Positions 16,833 through 24,643 of a stretch of DNA of 31,183 nucleotides are shown piece by piece. The translations under genes were made by a program, and so were the position numbers. This DNA is from JBBQUP01 sp038212305. Lineage in GTDB: Bacteria > Bacteroidota > Bacteroidia > Bacteroidales > Marinilabiliaceae. The stretch spans positions 1-31,183 of the forward strand of contig JBBQUP010000031.1 of assembly GCA_038212305.1 (NCBI GenBank). The letters run 5' to 3'. The notes under the pieces were generated by a model. It was not told the DNA's origin. It saw nothing but the letters and a program-made list of their open reading frames with translations, and did no database searches. Positions within the stretch are counted from its first letter, which is position 1; every line of letters starts with the position of its first letter.

Positions 16833-18050
16833 TTAAAAGATTTTTTCCATGATAACATTTGTAGCACCTTGCATCGATTTGACATAAGTCATTGAGCATT
16901 CTCCGCAAATATTAATTGTGTCGGGATTCGCATAAAACTGAGTAGCATAAATGTTGAATGATTCATAATCATGAATCGAAAACCCACCTCTACAATCAAT
17001 TAAATCATTTGCCTCCTTAAATCGTTTGTAGTTAGGTCCAAAAATAACAGGTTTCCCAAAAGTAGCAGCCTCCAGCGTGTTGTGTATCCCTTTTCCAAAA
17101 CCGCCTCCAATGTAAGCAAAATCGCCATATTGATATAATGATGATAGCAATCCAATGGTATTGATTACCATAACTCGAAACTCTTCAACTCCTTTAGGCG
17201 CTTGTGTGTATTTGAATAATGGTACTTTAAATAACGATTCGAGTTGTATAATATGGGAATCGTCAACTTCATGTGGAGCTATGATGAGGTTAATGTCGGG
17301 ATGACGATTAATGAATTTGGCTAATATTGCTTCATCTTTAGGCCACGTACTTCCTGCAACAATTACTTTTCTGTCTTTTGAAAATAGTTTTGCAATTTCA
17401 ATATCTTTAGCCGCAGCAGCTATTTCAGCAACTCTGTCAAAGCGAGTATCGCCACATACAGTGGCATGATTAAACCCGACTTTGTTTAATAAGGCCAGCG
17501 ATTTTTGATCTTGTAGGAATAAGTGGGTGTAAAATCCTAAAATTTGCTTAAACCATTTGCCATACCATTTAAAAAAGGGTTGATGTGATCGAAATATTAC
17601 GGATACCCCATAAACTGGGATTTTAGATTGTTTTAAAATTTTTAAATAATGAAACCAGAATTCATATTTAATAAAAAATGCCATCTCGGGTTTAATCGCT
17701 GAAATAAATTTACGTGCATTCCAAGGAGTATCGGAAGGGAGATACATGACATAATCAACAAACGAATAGTTTTTACGAACCTCATACCCAGAAGGAGAAA
17801 AGAAGGTTAGTAAGATTTTTTTGTTTGGATAGTTTTTTTTGATCGCCTCAATGAGTGGTCTGCCTTGTTCGAATTCGCCCAGCGAAGCGGCATGAACCCA
17901 TATTACTGGTGTGTTTATTTTAGTGTACGAGAGCTTTTTAAAAGTCTCATATCGACCTTTTATCATTAGTTTTGCTTTGTGATTAAAAGGAGCAACTAAC
18001 CAGATGGCTATGTTGTATAAAAGAATACCTAGGTCGTATAATAATCTCAT
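16833..18050 (-). CDS. waaA: 3-deoxy-D-manno-octulosonic acid (Kdo) transferase
   Basis: A 405-residue GT30 enzyme that adds Kdo from CMP-Kdo to the lipid A precursor at the inner membrane. An N-terminal hydrophobic anchor (about 5-22) precedes the acceptor domain with WVHAASLGEFEQGRPL; Glu59 in SLGE matches the catalytic Glu of the family. KYEFWFHYL and the donor-site segment IGGGFGKGIHNTLEAATFGKPVIFGP (given in part: GKGIHNTLEAA) are typical of WaaA. Length is normal. It has its own promoter box upstream and is not in a tight operon with pgk, which ends 320 bases upstream of it. Confidence 0.94.
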   Translation of the reverse strand: MRLLYDLGILLYNIAIWLVAPFNHKAKLMIKGRYETFKKLSYTKINTPVIWVHAASLGEFEQGRPLIEAIKKNYPNKKILLTFFSPSGYEVRKNYSFVDYVMYLPSDTPWNARKFISAIKPEMAFFIKYEFWFHYLKILKQSKIPVYGVSVIFRSHQPFFKWYGKWFKQILGFYTHLFLQDQKSLALLNKVGFNHATVCGDTRFDRVAEIAAAAKDIEIAKLFSKDRKVIVAGSTWPKDEAILAKFINRHPDINLIIAPHEVDDSHIIQLESLFKVPLFKYTQAPKGVEEFRVMVINTIGLLSSLYQYGDFAYIGGGFGKGIHNTLEAATFGKPVIFGPNYKRFKEANDLIDCRGGFSIHDYESFNIYATQFYANPDTINICGECSMTYVKSMQGATNVIMEKIF

Positions 18051-18069
18051 ATCTAAAAATAAAACCTCG

Positions 18070-18077
18070 CAAAGATA
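18070..18077 (-). promoter_or_regulatory. Predicted -7 box of waaA
   Basis: TATCTTTG on the minus strand exactly matches the Bacteroidetes -7 element and lies 19 bases ahead of the waaA ATG, giving a very short leader. It is placed downstream of the pgk terminator, as expected for an independent unit. Confidence 0.6.
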
Positions 18078-18156
18078 CTAAAATCAATAATTGAATACAT
18101 TAATTTCAATGGGATCTATAAATTAATTTATCGCGATGAATGGTATGATTTGGTGT

Positions 18157-18187
18157 AAAAAAGAAACCCTGACGGTAAGCCAGGGTT
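18157..18187 (-). terminator. Rho-independent terminator of the pgk transcript
   Basis: On the minus strand AACCCTG (18187-18181) and CAGGGTT (18171-18165) form a 7-bp stem with a 9-base loop, followed by TTTCTTTTTT. It lies about 185 bases after the pgk stop, so the structured repeat copy B would be inside the pgk mRNA 3' untranslated region. Confidence 0.8.
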
Positions 18188-18214
18188 ATACTATTATAAA
18201 TTTAAAGATAATTA

Positions 18215-18360
18215 GTCTTTGATAAGAAAACTCCAAATACTGCGTTATTCTCATTTTGAAAACAATCATTCACAAAAGTGAACTTCTTGATTTTTAAAAT
18301 TTCGAAAACCTTGTCTTTGAAGCTTTCTTATCAAAGACTGTGAAAAATGGAGTTTTCGTG
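18215..18360. repeat. Structured intergenic repeat, copy B (3' UTR of pgk)
   Basis: It matches copy A at 11372-11517 in orientation, length and position behind a minus-strand gene. The left arm GTCTTTGATAAGAAA (18215-18229) is perfectly complementary to TTTCTTATCAAAGAC (18324-18338). The overlapping segment GAAAACTCCA (from 18226) is complementary to TGGAGTTTTC (18348-18357), so the two pairings compete. An inner TTCAC-AAAA-GTGAA hairpin is also present. It begins 11 bases past the pgk stop and ends before the pgk terminator, so it should be transcribed with pgk. Confidence 0.8.
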
Positions 18361-18370
18361 CAAGCACTAA

Positions 18371-19627
18371 TTAGCCACGAATGGTTTTAATACCAGGTAA
18401 TTCTTTTCCTTCCATGTATTCAAGCATAGCACCACCACCTGTTGAAACGTATGATACTTTATCGGCAAGGTTGTTTTTGTTGATGGCTGCAACTGAGTCG
18501 CCACCGCCAACTAAACTAAATGCACCCTTGGCTGTTGCTCGTGCAATGGCTTTTGCTACTTCAGAGGTGCCTTTTGCAAATTTATCCATTTCAAAAACCC
18601 CCATTGGTCCATTCCAAAGAATAGTTTTCGATTTTTCAATTACTTCGCTGAATTGTTTGATCGTGTCGTCAGCAATGTCCAATCCCATCCAACCATCAGG
18701 TGTTTGGTCTATTTTAGTGATTGATGTATTTGCATTGGCATCAAAAGCATCAGCATTAATAGCATCAACTGGAAGGTAAATGTTTACTCCTTTTTCTTTC
18801 GCTTTCTTTAAAATTTCAAGAGCTAGGTCTAACTTATCAGTTTCGCAAAGTGATTTACCAATATTACCGCCTTGAGCTTTAATAAAAGTATAGGTCATGC
18901 CTCCGCCAATAATTAAATTATCAACACGGTTTAATAAATTTTCAATTAGTAGTATTTTGTCCGAAACTTTTGCGCCACCCATAATTGCTGTGAATGGTTT
19001 TTCAGCAGATTTCATCACTTTATCCATCGCTTTAAGTTCGGCTTCAATTAAAAATCCAAACATGCTTTTGCCAGGAAAATACTCAGCAATAAGAGCTGTA
19101 GAAGCATGAGCACGATGGGCTGTTCCGAATGCATCATTCACGTAGCAGGTTGCATAACTTGCCAATTTCTTGGTGAATTCTTTTTGTTTGATTTTCAAAT
19201 CAGCTTTGGCTTCTTTTTTCTCTTCTTCAGTAGCTGTTTCTGCTAAACGAGGTTTGCCTTCTTCCTCGGCATAAAACCTTAAATTCTCAAGTAGCAATAC
19301 TTCACCAGCTTTTAACGAATCTGTCATTTTCTTTGCTGATTCTCCAGCGCAGTCATCTGCAAATTTTACTTCTAAGCCTAAGTGGCTATTTAAGTTTGAT
19401 AAGATGTGTTTTAAAGAGAATTTCTCCTCTGGTCCTTTGGGACGACCAAGGTGCGACATTAGAATAACAGAACCGCCATCGGCAAGAATTTTTTTGATGG
19501 TTGGTAGTGCTCCACGTATGCGCGTATCGTCGGTTACCGCAAATGTTTGCTTATCGAGAGGTACATTGAAATCGACGCGAACAATTGCTTTTTCGCCTTT
19601 GAAGTTAAAACTGTCAATAGAAGCCAT
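18371..19627 (-). CDS. pgk: Phosphoglycerate kinase
   Basis: A 418-residue glycolytic enzyme that transfers phosphate between 1,3-bisphosphoglycerate and ADP. The N-domain shows VRVDFNVPLD and the ILMSHLGRPKG substrate loop; the C-domain shows MGGAKVSDKI, WNGPMGVFEMDKFAKGT and the nucleotide-binding LVGGGDSVAAI with STGGGAMLEY near the end. Length is normal. ATG 19627 is the first Met of the frame and lies about 35 bases after a strong promoter box. The gene is transcribed alone, with the structured repeat and a terminator in its 3' region. Confidence 0.97.
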   Translation of the reverse strand: MASIDSFNFKGEKAIVRVDFNVPLDKQTFAVTDDTRIRGALPTIKKILADGGSVILMSHLGRPKGPEEKFSLKHILSNLNSHLGLEVKFADDCAGESAKKMTDSLKAGEVLLLENLRFYAEEEGKPRLAETATEEEKKEAKADLKIKQKEFTKKLASYATCYVNDAFGTAHRAHASTALIAEYFPGKSMFGFLIEAELKAMDKVMKSAEKPFTAIMGGAKVSDKILLIENLLNRVDNLIIGGGMTYTFIKAQGGNIGKSLCETDKLDLALEILKKAKEKGVNIYLPVDAINADAFDANANTSITKIDQTPDGWMGLDIADDTIKQFSEVIEKSKTILWNGPMGVFEMDKFAKGTSEVAKAIARATAKGAFSLVGGGDSVAAINKNNLADKVSYVSTGGGAMLEYMEGKELPGIKTIRG

Positions 19628-19662
19628 GATGAGTGTGTTTTTTAGTGTTTCGAATTGATGCT

Positions 19663-19670
19663 CAAAGATA
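19663..19670 (-). promoter_or_regulatory. Predicted -7 box of pgk
   Basis: TATCTTTG on the minus strand, the full Bacteroidetes -7 consensus, 35 bases upstream of the pgk ATG. A TTTG at 19697-19694 lies 23 bases further upstream and may be the -33 element. Confidence 0.65.
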
Positions 19671-19772
19671 CAAAATTATTTTAGTGACGATACCAAACAA
19701 CTTTGTTTTGCGATAATTTATAAAACTTTAACAGGAAAATTAATGGATTTGAAATATCAGCTATTAAAGCGA

Positions 19773-20648
19773 TTACCTATTCTCTGAAAGGTGGTTTTGT
19801 ATGAAATTTATGATTTTTAAAGTTGAAGGTTTGTTATTGTAACATATAAACGATTCGTTCTCCAAACTTTGTTTATTATATGCAAGTGGATTTAAATGAG
19901 GTAGACTATATAAACTGCAATCACACGAGCTTAACAGTGCATGACCTGCGGCAGTGTCCCATTCCATAGTAGTCCCAAATCTGAAATATAAGTCGGCACT
20001 TCCATCTGCAATAAGGCATTGTTTTAATGAGCTTCCATAGGCGTTGCAAACAACATCAAACTGCTTCGAAATATGAGTGATTAATTCGTTGGTTTCCTTA
20101 TTTAAGTGATGACGACTGGTTAATAGGATAGGAGTGTTTGTAGGATTCTCAACTTGTGATGGTGATATAAATATTAGATTGTTAATGAGTTTCGATGGGT
20201 CATTCAATTCAAATTTATCTGGCAAAAGAGCTTTTTTTACAGGATGATTTTCTCCACCCATCCAAAGGGTGTTTAATGCTGGAGCAACAATAACTCCCCA
20301 TATTGGTTTGTTCTTTTTTATTAAAGCAATATTAATTGCAAATTCATCGTTTTTTGCAATGTATTCTTTTGTCCCATCTAATGGATCGACTAACCAATAA
20401 TAGTTAAAATTTTTTCTGACAGCGTAGGGTTGAATGTCCGTTTCTTCACTTATAATAGGCAGCATCGATTCCGCCAAAATTTGTTTGATTATTGTTTCAC
20501 TGGCAACATCGGCCGAAGTAACTGGTGAACGATCACTTTTTATTGTAATATTTGGGTCGACTAATTTGTATTGCTTTAAAATTTCATTGGCACCTGACAA
20601 TGCAGCACGAATTGCTATGTTAATTAATTGATCTTCGATCATTTGCAT
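19773..20648 (-). CDS. cysQ: 3'(2'),5'-bisphosphate nucleotidase (PAP phosphatase)
   Basis: A 291-residue member of the lithium-sensitive inositol monophosphatase superfamily, which removes phosphate from 3'-phosphoadenosine 5'-phosphate left by sulfate assimilation or sulfotransfer. Metal-binding motifs are intact: ISEETD (first Glu pair), DPLDGTKEYI (DPxDGT) and WDTAAGHALL near the C-terminus. I choose ATG 20648; an upstream in-frame TTG would overlap the preceding gene by over 60 bases, whereas ATG 20648 leaves a 2-base gap after that gene's TAA. It is the last gene of a three-gene run with the amidohydrolase-like and DUF4296 genes, all nearly abutting. Confidence 0.9.
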   Translation of the reverse strand: MQMIEDQLINIAIRAALSGANEILKQYKLVDPNITIKSDRSPVTSADVASETIIKQILAESMLPIISEETDIQPYAVRKNFNYYWLVDPLDGTKEYIAKNDEFAINIALIKKNKPIWGVIVAPALNTLWMGGENHPVKKALLPDKFELNDPSKLINNLIFISPSQVENPTNTPILLTSRHHLNKETNELITHISKQFDVVCNAYGSSLKQCLIADGSADLYFRFGTTMEWDTAAGHALLSSCDCSLYSLPHLNPLAYNKQSLENESFICYNNKPSTLKIINFIQNHLSENR

Positions 20649-20650
20649 TT

Positions 20651-21220
20651 TTACGTTCTTCGAGGTTCTAATATTTTTATTGTTGTGCGATTGGTTATTG
20701 TCATACGTTCCCAATTAATACCAGATAGGATAATGATTCCTGGAGCGGTGCTTAGCTCAAATGTTCCATCGTTTTTTGTTTCGTTAAAACTTTTCCATCG
20801 TTTTGTGTGATACAATTCTAGTGCATCGATTAAACTCTTTTGATTATTCACATCTATAATTTGTGAATAATCGCTAATGCTTTTGGGTGATATAGGTTGC
20901 TTTAAGGTTGGATAAATCCAGTTCTGTTGTGGGTTTGTTTTTTGATTATCAGTGCATAAATCGGCGATTAACAAGCAGCCATTTGCTTTAAAGTTTTGAT
21001 TGGCTTGTTTAAAAGCGTTTGCATTTAGCAGATTAGTGTTTATGCCTAGAAATGATGGCAACAGTAATCCACTATAAAATTCAACACCTGCCTGTTCTCG
21101 ATAATTTGAACCTAATGAAATCAGATTGGTTATTTGATGCGAATCATCAAGAGATATTATCGGATTTTTAATAAAACCTGTATGCCGACTCCATGCATAA
21201 TGCGCTGAAATTTTCCTCAT
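20651..21220 (-). CDS. Probable amidohydrolase-derived pseudoenzyme lacking the catalytic barrel
   Basis: A 189-residue protein of unknown function. The first 55 or so residues (MRKISAHYAW, then EFYSGLLLPSFLG) resemble the N-terminal strand region of Bacteroidetes amidohydrolases, where the next residues would be the metal-binding HxH. Here the site reads GINTNLLN, without His. The last 50 or so (SLIDALELY, GTFELSTAPGIIIL, then GINWERMTITNRTTIKIL) resemble the family's final helix and closing beta-sandwich strands. The intervening catalytic (beta/alpha)8 barrel, some 200 residues in the family, is reduced to a short segment. It starts immediately after the TAG of the DUF4296 gene (TAGATG) and ends 2 bases before cysQ, so it is still translated as part of an operon. 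The family link is from memory of motifs, not a search. Confidence 0.6.
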   Translation of the reverse strand: MRKISAHYAWSRHTGFIKNPIISLDDSHQITNLISLGSNYREQAGVEFYSGLLLPSFLGINTNLLNANAFKQANQNFKANGCLLIADLCTDNQKTNPQQNWIYPTLKQPISPKSISDYSQIIDVNNQKSLIDALELYHTKRWKSFNETKNDGTFELSTAPGIIILSGINWERMTITNRTTIKILEPRRT

Positions 21221-22000
21221 CTATCGATTCAATAATTCTTTTTGAGGGATGTGCTGAAATTCAATGCCATCAATATTTACATGAGGTTTTGTTCGCGATT
21301 GCTGAATGAGTAGGAAACCACTAAAATTAATAATAGGCATGGGTTTTAAGCTATCAACAACAAAATCGAGGGATGTTCTTTTAAACGATTTACGAATATC
21401 AATAAATATTGTATCAACAGTCCTATCCGCATACATTGGACTGAGCATTGCCTGATTTTTTATTGAAAGATCTTCCTTTCTAAACGTATAATATGCGGTT
21501 AATTTGTAAAATCCATTTTTAAGCGAATCTACAGGAATGTGAAAAGGTATTCGTTTGTCGATAGAATCGGGTAGAGGACAATTGTATTGTGTTGAATCCT
21601 TCCATAAATTCGTTATTTTTGGGGAGTTTATTTCTATCGAGTCAGCATAAGCTTTGCTTTGCGTTTGTGTTTCTGCTTCAAGAACGCTTAAAGTGGCAAT
21701 AACTTGAGCATATATATTATTGTATATTTCAGGATGATCGGCATACCAGGCCATTATTGCATCAAACTTCTCTTTGGTTAAATCATATTTTAAAAAAAGC
21801 TGTTTGTAATAACCGGCAATAATTGTTTTATCTAAATTATATGAATTTGGGTTGTTATTCATCACCGCCTCAATTGTATGAAAATCTATGAGAATGTTGG
21901 TCATCATTTTTTCATCAGGAAAACCCTTTGGGGGAGTGTTTTTTGAGTTGCAGGAATACATCCCAATAGTTATAATACTTATAATCAGATATTTATTCAT
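21221..22000 (-). CDS. DUF4296 family lipoprotein
   Basis: A 259-residue protein with a short signal sequence ending GMYSC, a probable lipobox with Cys16 as the lipidated residue, though Met at -3 is not canonical. The body from about 25 to 125 matches DUF4296: FPDEKMMTNILIDFHTIEA, then YYKQLFLKYDLTKEKFDAIM with WYADHPEIYNNIYAQVI. The remaining 130 residues are beta-rich and unassigned. DUF4296 proteins are common in Bacteroidota and have no known function. It is the first gene of a run with the amidohydrolase-like gene (no gap) and cysQ, and starts 54 bases after wecB. Confidence 0.75.
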   Translation of the reverse strand: MNKYLIISIITIGMYSCNSKNTPPKGFPDEKMMTNILIDFHTIEAVMNNNPNSYNLDKTIIAGYYKQLFLKYDLTKEKFDAIMAWYADHPEIYNNIYAQVIATLSVLEAETQTQSKAYADSIEINSPKITNLWKDSTQYNCPLPDSIDKRIPFHIPVDSLKNGFYKLTAYYTFRKEDLSIKNQAMLSPMYADRTVDTIFIDIRKSFKRTSLDFVVDSLKPMPIINFSGFLLIQQSRTKPHVNIDGIEFQHIPQKELLNR

Positions 22001-22054
22001 GAATATATATGTTTAAACACTATTAATATTTGCATTGCCTGATGATTCATTATT

Positions 22055-23152
22055 TTAATTAATCAATAATTTATCCTTAAGTATTTTGGCAATTCTGGTA
22101 GATGTTTTACCATCCCATAACTCAGGAATAGTATGGGTTAAAGATTTCAATTCTAGGTATTTATCCGTTAATAGCAGGGCTTCTTTATAATTATTTCCAA
22201 CTAGGATATTCGTTCCTACGTCAATGGTAATAGGACGTTCGGTGTTTTCACGTAATGTAATGCATGGGATGCCAATAAAGGTTGTTTCTTCCTGAATACC
22301 ACCGCTGTCAGTAATAACAACAGATGCATGTTTAAGCAGTTTTTGAAATGGCAGGTAGCCGAGTGGTTCTGTAAAAATTAAATTAGCAGGGATGGCATTA
22401 TTAAGTAAAACAGTTTCTAATTGTTTGCGAGTTCTTGGGTGAACTGGGAAAATAACCGTTTTTCGCTCGCACAGTGAATTAATAAACATCACTAGTTCGT
22501 TTAGCGTTTTAGGGTCATCGACATTCGATGGTCGATGAAGTGTTAAAAGTAGGTAGTCGTTTTTTTTCAGGTTGTATTCGGTTAGAATTGAGTTTGTATT
22601 AATTGCGTTTTCATTTGCAATTAACGTGTCAATCATAACATTACCCACGTAAAAAACGGTACTCATGTCATGACCTTCTTTGGTTAGATGGGTGATGCCT
22701 GAAGGTTCTGAAACAAAAAGAAAATCAGCTATTGAGTCTGTAACCATGCGATTAATCTCTTCGGGCATGGTTTTATCGAAACTTCTTAATCCTGCTTCTA
22801 CATGAGCGAGTTTTACGTTAAGTTTTGATGCTACCAAGCTACAAGCCATGGTTGAGTTAACATCGCCAACAACAATTACTAAATTGGGATTTTCCATTAG
22901 CACAACTTCTTCAAAAGCAAGCATAATTCGGGCAGTTTGCGATGCGTGAGATCCTCCGTTTATATTAAGTTGATAATGGGGGATAGGCAGGTTGAGCTCT
23001 TTAAAAAAGATATCATTCATAACCGGGTCGAAGTGCTGACCGGTGTGACAAAGTTTTACATCGAACTCTTTTATATCGGAAAGGGCTTTGAATATTGGAC
23101 CTATTTTTATGAAATTTGGACGTGTTCCTGCAATAATGAGTATTTTAGCCAT
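22055..23152 (-). CDS. wecB: UDP-N-acetylglucosamine 2-epimerase (non-hydrolysing)
   Basis: A 365-residue cytoplasmic enzyme that interconverts UDP-GlcNAc and UDP-ManNAc, supplying ManNAc-type sugars for surface polysaccharide. Family motifs are complete: TRPNFIKIGPIF at the N-terminus, CHTGQHFDPVMNDIFF, VVGDVNSTMA, HVEAGLRSFDKTMPEEINR, TLHRPSNVDD, and ITDSGGIQEETTFIGIPCIT with the following ENTERPIT nucleotide-binding stretch. Length is typical. It begins 9 bases after the sugar transferase stop and is clearly in its operon. No dehydrogenase (wecC) is in the window, so the final sugar may be ManNAc itself or a derivative made elsewhere. Confidence 0.94.
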   Translation of the reverse strand: MAKILIIAGTRPNFIKIGPIFKALSDIKEFDVKLCHTGQHFDPVMNDIFFKELNLPIPHYQLNINGGSHASQTARIMLAFEEVVLMENPNLVIVVGDVNSTMACSLVASKLNVKLAHVEAGLRSFDKTMPEEINRMVTDSIADFLFVSEPSGITHLTKEGHDMSTVFYVGNVMIDTLIANENAINTNSILTEYNLKKNDYLLLTLHRPSNVDDPKTLNELVMFINSLCERKTVIFPVHPRTRKQLETVLLNNAIPANLIFTEPLGYLPFQKLLKHASVVITDSGGIQEETTFIGIPCITLRENTERPITIDVGTNILVGNNYKEALLLTDKYLELKSLTHTIPELWDGKTSTRIAKILKDKLLIN

Positions 23153-23161
23153 GTAGGTAGT

Positions 23162-24562
23162 TTATTTTCCGTCGGCACGTAACATGGTTCGAACAGTTTT
23201 TAATACAATTACAAAATCCATTTTAAGCGACCAATTGTCGATGTATTGCAAATCCATTTTCATCCATTCTTCGAACGAAACGGTATTGCGCGATGGAGCA
23301 ATCTGCCATAAGCAAGTTATGCCTGGTTTCATGGATAGTCGCCTTAATTGCCAACGTTCGTATTCCTTTACCTCTTGAGGTATCGGAGGTCGAGGTCCAA
23401 CAATTGACATGTCGCCTAGCAGCACATTAAAAAACTGAGGTAATTCATCCAGACTCGTTTTTCTAAGAAACAGACCAATTGCTGTAATGCGTGGATCACG
23501 AGATATTTTAAATACAGGTCCATCCATTTCATTATGCTCCATCAAGTCGTGCTTTAAAGCTTCGGCATTAATAACCATGGTGCGGAATTTATAGACCCAA
23601 AATTTACGACCTCTGATGCCAACTCTTTTTTGCATAAAAAATATTGGACCTTTAGATGAAATCGTTATTAGAATAGCAATTGCTACAAAAACTGGTGCGA
23701 AAAGTATGATGACCGAAAGGGATACAATTATGTCGAATATGCGTTTTAACAAAAGCTCCCAGTAATCAATTGGGGTATTCGAAAACGTAATCATTGGAGT
23801 TGTGCTAAAGTAATGTAAATAGGTTTTCTTTGTCAGCATATTAAAAAAAGGAGAATACATGCGAAAAACAACACCTACTTCACTACAGCTGAAAATTAGC
23901 GATTCTACCTCATCCATGTTAGGTTTATCGTAACAATAAATGACTTCATCGATAGCTTTTTCTGCAATAAGTTGATTGAGATTTACGGAATTGGCTTTTA
24001 AAAAAGGGTAGTTTTCGCCAAATATTTTTTCTAATTGGGGAGAACCCATAATGGCAGCTATACGATATCCCCACTCTTTGTTTAAATTAATTTGGTTGAT
24101 AAAAGTAGCTGCTGATTCATCACCAATAATTATAATAGTTCTAGAGTTAATACCTTGGGTTCTAATCTTTTTTAATCCTTTGTAAATAATTGCTTTTAAA
24201 AAAAATGTTGCAAATACATCAATTATTCCAAATAAGATTAAGGTGTTTAGTCCAACAAACGAAAGTTTAAATATATAAAATGTCAATCCCAAAAAGCCTG
24301 AGCCAATGAGCGACATCCCAATGCAATTAAATAGGATTATGGAATAGGGGCGAGACCGATAGAGTTCGTTTAGGTGGAACTGTTTTGCTAAGAGAAACCA
24401 TATTGCAAAAATAAGCATATGTATGATTACTAGGTCTTTGTCGGCAAGCCAGCTGTATTGATTGGTTCCAAGATAAAGTGCTAAGTTTATTGCACCCCAA
24501 GCAATGATAACATCTATAAATGCTAAAAAATTATTAACTACTTTTTCCTTTTCTTTGAGCAT
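23162..24562 (-). CDS. Undecaprenyl-phosphate sugar phosphotransferase (polyprenyl glycosylphosphotransferase)
   Basis: A 466-residue inner-membrane enzyme of the WbaP/WcaJ type that starts a polysaccharide repeat unit by moving a sugar-1-phosphate from a nucleotide sugar to undecaprenyl phosphate. About four N-terminal membrane segments (10-125) precede a Rossmann-like cytosolic region (140-250, TIIIIGDES), a fifth hydrophobic segment (about 275-297), and the catalytic domain: FFMQKRVGIRGRKFWVYKFR, the KTSLDELPQFFNVLLGDMS segment with its catalytic Asp-Glu, VGPRPP, and MKPGITCLWQ. Which sugar is used cannot be told. A promoter box lies just upstream, and wecB follows by 9 bases. Confidence 0.92.
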   Translation of the reverse strand: MLKEKEKVVNNFLAFIDVIIAWGAINLALYLGTNQYSWLADKDLVIIHMLIFAIWFLLAKQFHLNELYRSRPYSIILFNCIGMSLIGSGFLGLTFYIFKLSFVGLNTLILFGIIDVFATFFLKAIIYKGLKKIRTQGINSRTIIIIGDESAATFINQINLNKEWGYRIAAIMGSPQLEKIFGENYPFLKANSVNLNQLIAEKAIDEVIYCYDKPNMDEVESLIFSCSEVGVVFRMYSPFFNMLTKKTYLHYFSTTPMITFSNTPIDYWELLLKRIFDIIVSLSVIILFAPVFVAIAILITISSKGPIFFMQKRVGIRGRKFWVYKFRTMVINAEALKHDLMEHNEMDGPVFKISRDPRITAIGLFLRKTSLDELPQFFNVLLGDMSIVGPRPPIPQEVKEYERWQLRRLSMKPGITCLWQIAPSRNTVSFEEWMKMDLQYIDNWSLKMDFVIVLKTVRTMLRADGK

Positions 24563-24582
24563 AAATCCCCTCGTTGAATAAT

Positions 24583-24590
24583 CAAAGATA
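24583..24590 (-). promoter_or_regulatory. Predicted -7 box of the sugar transferase-wecB operon
   Basis: TATCTTTG on the minus strand, 20 bases ahead of the sugar transferase ATG, in the 81-base gap after the Wzi-like gene. It suggests that this part of the cluster has its own promoter. Confidence 0.6.
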
Positions 24591-24643
24591 AAAAAAAGGT
24601 TAATTAGTTTTTATGGTAATTTGTTTTACTTAGATGTAATTTT

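Noticed and set aside
20649..20714. An N-terminal extension of cysQ from an upstream TTG
   Set aside because: It would overlap the preceding gene, has no family similarity, and ATG 20648 gives a normal CysQ start with a 2-base gap.
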